A stretch of DNA of 64,000 nucleotides from assembly GCA_030737835.1 (NCBI GenBank), contig CM060857.1, positions 4,343,279 through 4,407,278 on the forward strand, in the 5' to 3' direction. This document shows positions 60,184 through 64,000 of this stretch, piece after piece. Made by a program: the position numbers and the translations under genes. The number at the start of each line of letters is the position of its first letter. Position 1 is the stretch's first letter. Under the pieces are notes generated by a model, which did not search any database, had not been told where the DNA came from, and saw only the letters and a program-made list of their open reading frames with translations. The DNA is from Acorus gramineus (lineage: Eukaryota > Streptophyta > Magnoliopsida > Acorales > Acoraceae).

Positions 60184-61642
60184 TTTATGAAAATGTCAGA
60201 GCAGTAGTAAACTAGTAAAGTACTATTTGAAGTTCTCCACTTTCATTTATTAAGTTCTCTCTTTCATTGATTGGATGCCTGTTTCTCTTCTATTGACCCT
60301 ATCAAATTGCCTTTAAATCATTGTAATGAGGGACTTGTGCTGGACCATTAGATCAACAGGACTGCACAGAAAATCTTAAATGCCCCAATTTGGGAAAGAA
60401 TAGATTACTATTTAATCTTCAAAAGCGTGTATTTGTTTAATTAGTACATATATATAATAATAGTTATGTGCTAATAAATTAAATTAGAATAAAAATTGAT
60501 AACTAAGAAGATAGGTTATAATAAACAATTCCAATACCCTCTATAATAGTTATCAAGCTTAATATTAATTTATTTAGGCATAATAATACAGATATTATAA
60601 CCACAAATTATATGAACGGACGAGAACATCTTGATCGTTTGAGAACATTATGACTTTAAATGGTCATAACTTTTAAACCATAGATCAGAATCGCTATTAT
60701 AATATGTGCTGCACTCCTCCAACATCCCATCTTCCAACTCACCGCGTCCTTAACCCTCTTCTTGATCTTACCACCTTCCCTTCTCTCTTTCCTCTCTCTC
60801 CTATTGTCCCCTCCACCACCCAAAAAAAATATGTGGTGGGAATGAAATTTGGGTTAGTGGAAATAGCACCTCCCTGAAGTATTTTTTTTCTTCTTCAAAT
60901 TTCAACCTCCCTCTTTATTTTTAGAAACTTAAAAATCTTACGTTGATCATAAACTTGCTACATAAATAGTATAGAAAGAGTTAAAATGTGCATGGATTTA
61001 TTTATATATGAATAGTGATATGGTGTGGATTAGAGTGTACCGTGTAGATAAGGAAACACCATGCAAGATCGTTTAAGGACCATCCGATCGCTTAAATCTC
61101 ATGATCGAACGGTTCTATTTTCATCAAATTCTTACCGGTAAGAGTTTTCAAAAAGGGGACTATCTAATTGTGAGATTTTTTATACGGGCCGCATATTATC
61201 ATTTTTGTGTGTGTATATATATATTAAAGTAAGAGGGCTGGTTTTTCAAAGTTAATTTTTTTTTAAACTGAGGTGGCATGCTCTCATCAAACACATATAT
61301 CGTCTATTTGTTACACAGAAGATCTCATCTCCATTATTAACATCTTAATTTTTCTGAGAGATCAAATTCTTCTCCTAAAAAAAGAAAAGCTTCTACCTTA
61401 ACTTGATATATTTCATGAATAAAATTAAACTTCCATAACTTGAAATTAGTCCAAATGCATTGTGCTTCAAATGAAGGCAGTAGATAAATAATTGTCGCTC
61501 ACCTGGGAATAGAATTCAATAAATACCATTCAGAGCCTACCCAACAAAGTCAAGTCAACATCTGTACGTCCACACTGCTTTAAAAGTGATTAATTAATGA
61601 AGAACAAAAGATGCTTCCTAGCTAAATATATAACACCCGGTA
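60184..61642. other. Non-coding interval
   Basis: AT-rich with a CT-rich patch (60760-60820). No coding region supported. Confidence 0.35.
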
Positions 61643-62541
61643 GAGCATCTCCAACCATGACTCCATTTTAGAGAAATGGAGGGGGGCATTCTAATCCACC
61701 CCCTCCATTTTTATCCCTAATTTTTTTTATCTACAAATATTAACTTAAATAATAAGATAATAATGAATATAAATTGATTAAATTAATATTATTTATTTAT
61801 TTTTCAAATTTTGATATATAAATAATTAATATAATATAATATTATTAAATTTAGCACTGATATATAAAATTTTGATATATAAATAAATAATATAATATAA
61901 GACAAAAATATTCACTTTATACTTCAAAATCCATTGATTGAACATTTGTGAAAAAGACGTTGGTAATGAAAAGATGTAATGTTTTTATTTTAAGTTCAAT
62001 GTATCAATCCAAGCTTAATGTATCTCAATTGCAGTGTGCATTCAGTTAATGTATGAAAATTGTTATGTGAATTATTTTAAATTATAAAGTTTTTAAATTT
62101 TTAATTGCATGACTTACTATAATGTCAAGTAATACATATAAAATTAATTAATATGAAATAAATAATTAAAATAAATGCGTAATAACTTAATCAATATTAG
62201 GCTCATTTTGAAGGTCTCGACGAGACTTTTCTAATTATATAATATTAATAAATAAATAAATAAATAAGGGGTAGATTTAAACTTAACTTACAAATAGTTA
62301 ATAATTAAATTTACGATGAATGATACAAATGGAATTAAAAAAGATTGTATGCATTGAAGGAGGGTATTTAGGGGTTTTACAAAAAAATGAATAGTGAAAT
62401 GGAGGCCCCTCCATTTCACCCATCCGACCTGCATATTTGCAGACAAAAACAAACCACCTCTAAATTGGAGCTGCTTTTGCAGCACGGTTGGAATCTCCTC
62501 GGGATGCATTTTGGAGAAATGCACCCCGGTTGGAGATGCTC
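61643..62541. mobile_element. MITE, about 0.9 kb, same family as 23462-24232
   Basis: Ends GAGCATCTCCAACC and (other strand) GAGCATCTCCAACC are perfect 14-bp inverted repeats. Subterminal ATGGAGGGG and CCCCTCCAT follow. Flanks are GTA and TAA, so the expected 3-bp duplication is not matched. AT-rich interior with a (TAAA)n run, no coding. Confidence 0.75.
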
Positions 62542-62619
62542 TAAGAGGAACCTTAAATTAAAATAATGCAAGAAACAAGAAATGCGAAATAGCCAACAAA
62601 ATACACATCCTTATAAGGG

Positions 62620-62952
62620 TCAATCACCAATGAATTCAGGGATCACGACAACCCCAATCACATATGGAAGCAGTTTCACAAGAGGAGCCAACCCATTCAA
62701 CCAAATGAACATGGGGATGGGCAGCCCTGGTGGATCCAAAGATGACAACAGCAGAAGAATTGTATTGATAAGAAAAGACACACAGAACACAAATTGGCAG
62801 TAGATTTGAACAGTTGTGGAAGACAGAGTCTCCTCTGGAGGATAGACGAGGCACGACGCCGAAAACAGCGCCACCGGATATGCTACTTTGAGCTTGAATT
62901 CTTGAACCTCTGCCATCTGATTGTTCTCTGTCAACAAATCATACAAATTCAT
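62620..62952 (-). CDS. Small predicted membrane protein, unrecognised
   Basis: 110 codons from ATG 62952 to TGA 62620. MNLYDLLTENNQ precedes a second ATG in better context (ATGGCAGAGG, residue 13). Hydrophobic segments near residues 50-70 (FVFCVSFLINTILLLL) and 82-104 (FIWLNGLAPLVKLLPYVIGVVVI) suggest two membrane spans. No family recognised. The 5' region is duplicated at 34166-35142, which shows that start and promoter are conserved. It may be a first exon of a longer gene. Confidence 0.55.
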   Translation of the reverse strand: MNLYDLLTENNQMAEVQEFKLKVAYPVALFSASCLVYPPEETLSSTTVQIYCQFVFCVSFLINTILLLLSSLDPPGLPIPMFIWLNGLAPLVKLLPYVIGVVVIPEFIGD

Positions 62953-63300
62953 GAGGTTGATAGAAGATGGTGAGGCTGAAATTGGGTCTTCACAACAACA
63001 ATAATACCCTTACAGAAATGCATACCTTTCTGTGTAGAATGGAAGGAAGAGTTGGAGGGCACAAATAATGATTTGATGGAATCTGTTTTTATAACCTTCA
63101 ATGCACATTTAATTAATGGATGAAGAGGTCTTCCACAAGTAGTGGACTTTGGAGTCAATGAGAGATTGTTTTGATGCAGTCCAATTTTGACAATGTCAGA
63201 AATTCCTCACCATACAAGTTGTAACCTAATCAAAGACCTTGTGTTGTTATATAAAACAATAGCAGAAACCATTTGCAAAGGTGGTTTTTGATAAGTGCGA
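62953..63300 (-). promoter_or_regulatory. Promoter/5' UTR of the small membrane-protein gene
   Basis: Matches 34185-35142 once two MITEs are removed. TTTTATATAAC at about 63252 (minus) is TATA-like and is the site hit by a MITE in the other copy. Confidence 0.45.
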
Positions 63301-63522
63301 ATCTATCCCCACCAAGTTTTTTTCTTACCCCACTAATCAAAAAAAAAAAAAAACAGTGTTTTTTCTATTCCGACCGATCCGGCCAAGTCGACCAAACTTG
63401 GTCGTTATTTCATATTTTGGACGATCTAACTTAGTCGCCATTTCAGGTTTCTAGCGACCGAACTTGATCGAACAGAATTTGTAATAAAGTTTTAAATTTT
63501 TTTCTTGGAAACTTAATCCCAT
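63301..63522. other. Unassigned spacer
   Basis: Includes an A14-type run near 63340 and repeated GACCAAACTTGGTCG / GACCGAACTTGATCG motifs; nothing else recognised. Confidence 0.35.
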
Positions 63523-64000
63523 GACGTATATCATCCTTGGATCTTTCATGCCACTCCAAGTCTGAGTTGTAATGTAGGGAGAATAAATTATTACAATAAT
63601 GATTTTTGGGCCCCAATTGGTAGACCCCATCCTAAGCCCATGAGGTGGCAAGTATGAATTTTCTATATTACCCCCTCACAATTAATCTCTTCGTTGTTTC
63701 CATAACCGGTCCAATAATTACGGGGTTAGTTATGATATGGAGATCACTTCCCTTTCTGGAATATAAGAATTCAATTGCACGTTCAAGAAAATAAAAAATC
63801 ACGAGTTTCATTTTTTTTTTCAATTGTTCTCTCGCAACGAAAACAAACATCAAATTATTTTTTTTCATTCATATTTGATTGGCGGAGAAGAGAAGAGAAA
63901 AACGAGTTTCGTTTTTGTTTTTGTGCAATCTGTTTGTGGTGCAAACATTCAGATTAGGCCAATCGAAACACCCAAAAATTGACGATTTAGAATTTTTAGA
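63523..64000 (-). repeat. Inverted segmental duplicate (partner of 33526-34004)
   Basis: Near-identical reverse complement, including the E-family terminus ending at about 63594. Cut by the window end. Confidence 0.85.

Noticed and set aside
61640-62544. TTA/TAA duplication for the right-hand MITE
   Set aside because: Left flank GTA and right flank TAA do not agree, so it was not claimed.

Overview
This window is nuclear DNA of a flowering plant, probably a dicot; I cannot name the species. It has plant-type GT-AG introns in an AT-rich background and stacked, nested transposable elements of plant families: Tekay/Del-like Ty3-gypsy elements, an L1-type LINE, a tRNA-derived SINE, Mutator-like elements (MULEs) and many MITEs. 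I see no rRNA, tRNA, CRISPR array or bacterial-style operon. Almost every coding sequence belongs to a mobile element.

Layout. 1-4.84 kb: decayed plant putative-transposon ORFs (PF04195-like). 5.2-9.67 kb: a broken Ty3-gypsy element (A1: LTR, PBS, gag, protease, RT) cut off in RT. 9.67-17.5 kb: a large imperfect inverted repeat made of two LTRs of a second family (B), head to head, with a 3.8-kb solo LTR (A2, duplication GGCAG) inserted in the left arm. 17.8-20.8 kb: a minus-strand LINE. 21.4 kb: a SINE. 23.0 and 23.5 kb: two MITEs. 25.7-27.4 kb: a small non-autonomous LTR element (D) with one rearranged LTR. 29.1-30.8 kb: a short MULE-like element (E1). 33.5-35.1 kb: sequence duplicated, partly inverted, at 62.9-64.0 kb. 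36.0 kb: a textbook 5'-truncated LINE tail. 37.0-41.3 kb: a MULE-like element (F) with two inverted remnants of a Ulp1-like protease exon. 41.58-60.17 kb: a giant MULE (H).

Element H is the highlight. Related 25-bp ends and an 8/9-matching 9-bp target duplication enclose 18.6 kb. Inside are a multi-exon plant mobile domain (PMD) gene on the plus strand and a MULE transposase fused to a C-terminal OTU-type cysteine protease domain on the minus strand. The two genes converge on a 2-kb block of two minisatellites (63 bp and about 91 bp). An 8.66-kb LTR element (C) with nearly identical 2.93-kb LTRs, an intact gag and a mostly deleted pol sits in PMD exon 3, flanked by TGGAT. Without C and one TGGAT copy the PMD exons join into an open frame of 584 codons, so the PMD gene was probably intact until this recent insertion.

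The right edge holds a small unrecognised membrane-protein gene (62.6-62.95 kb, minus). Its promoter and first codons have a paralogous copy at 34.2-35.1 kb that carries two MITE insertions absent from the first copy, giving filled and empty sites inside one window. All calls are by eye; no similarity search was run.
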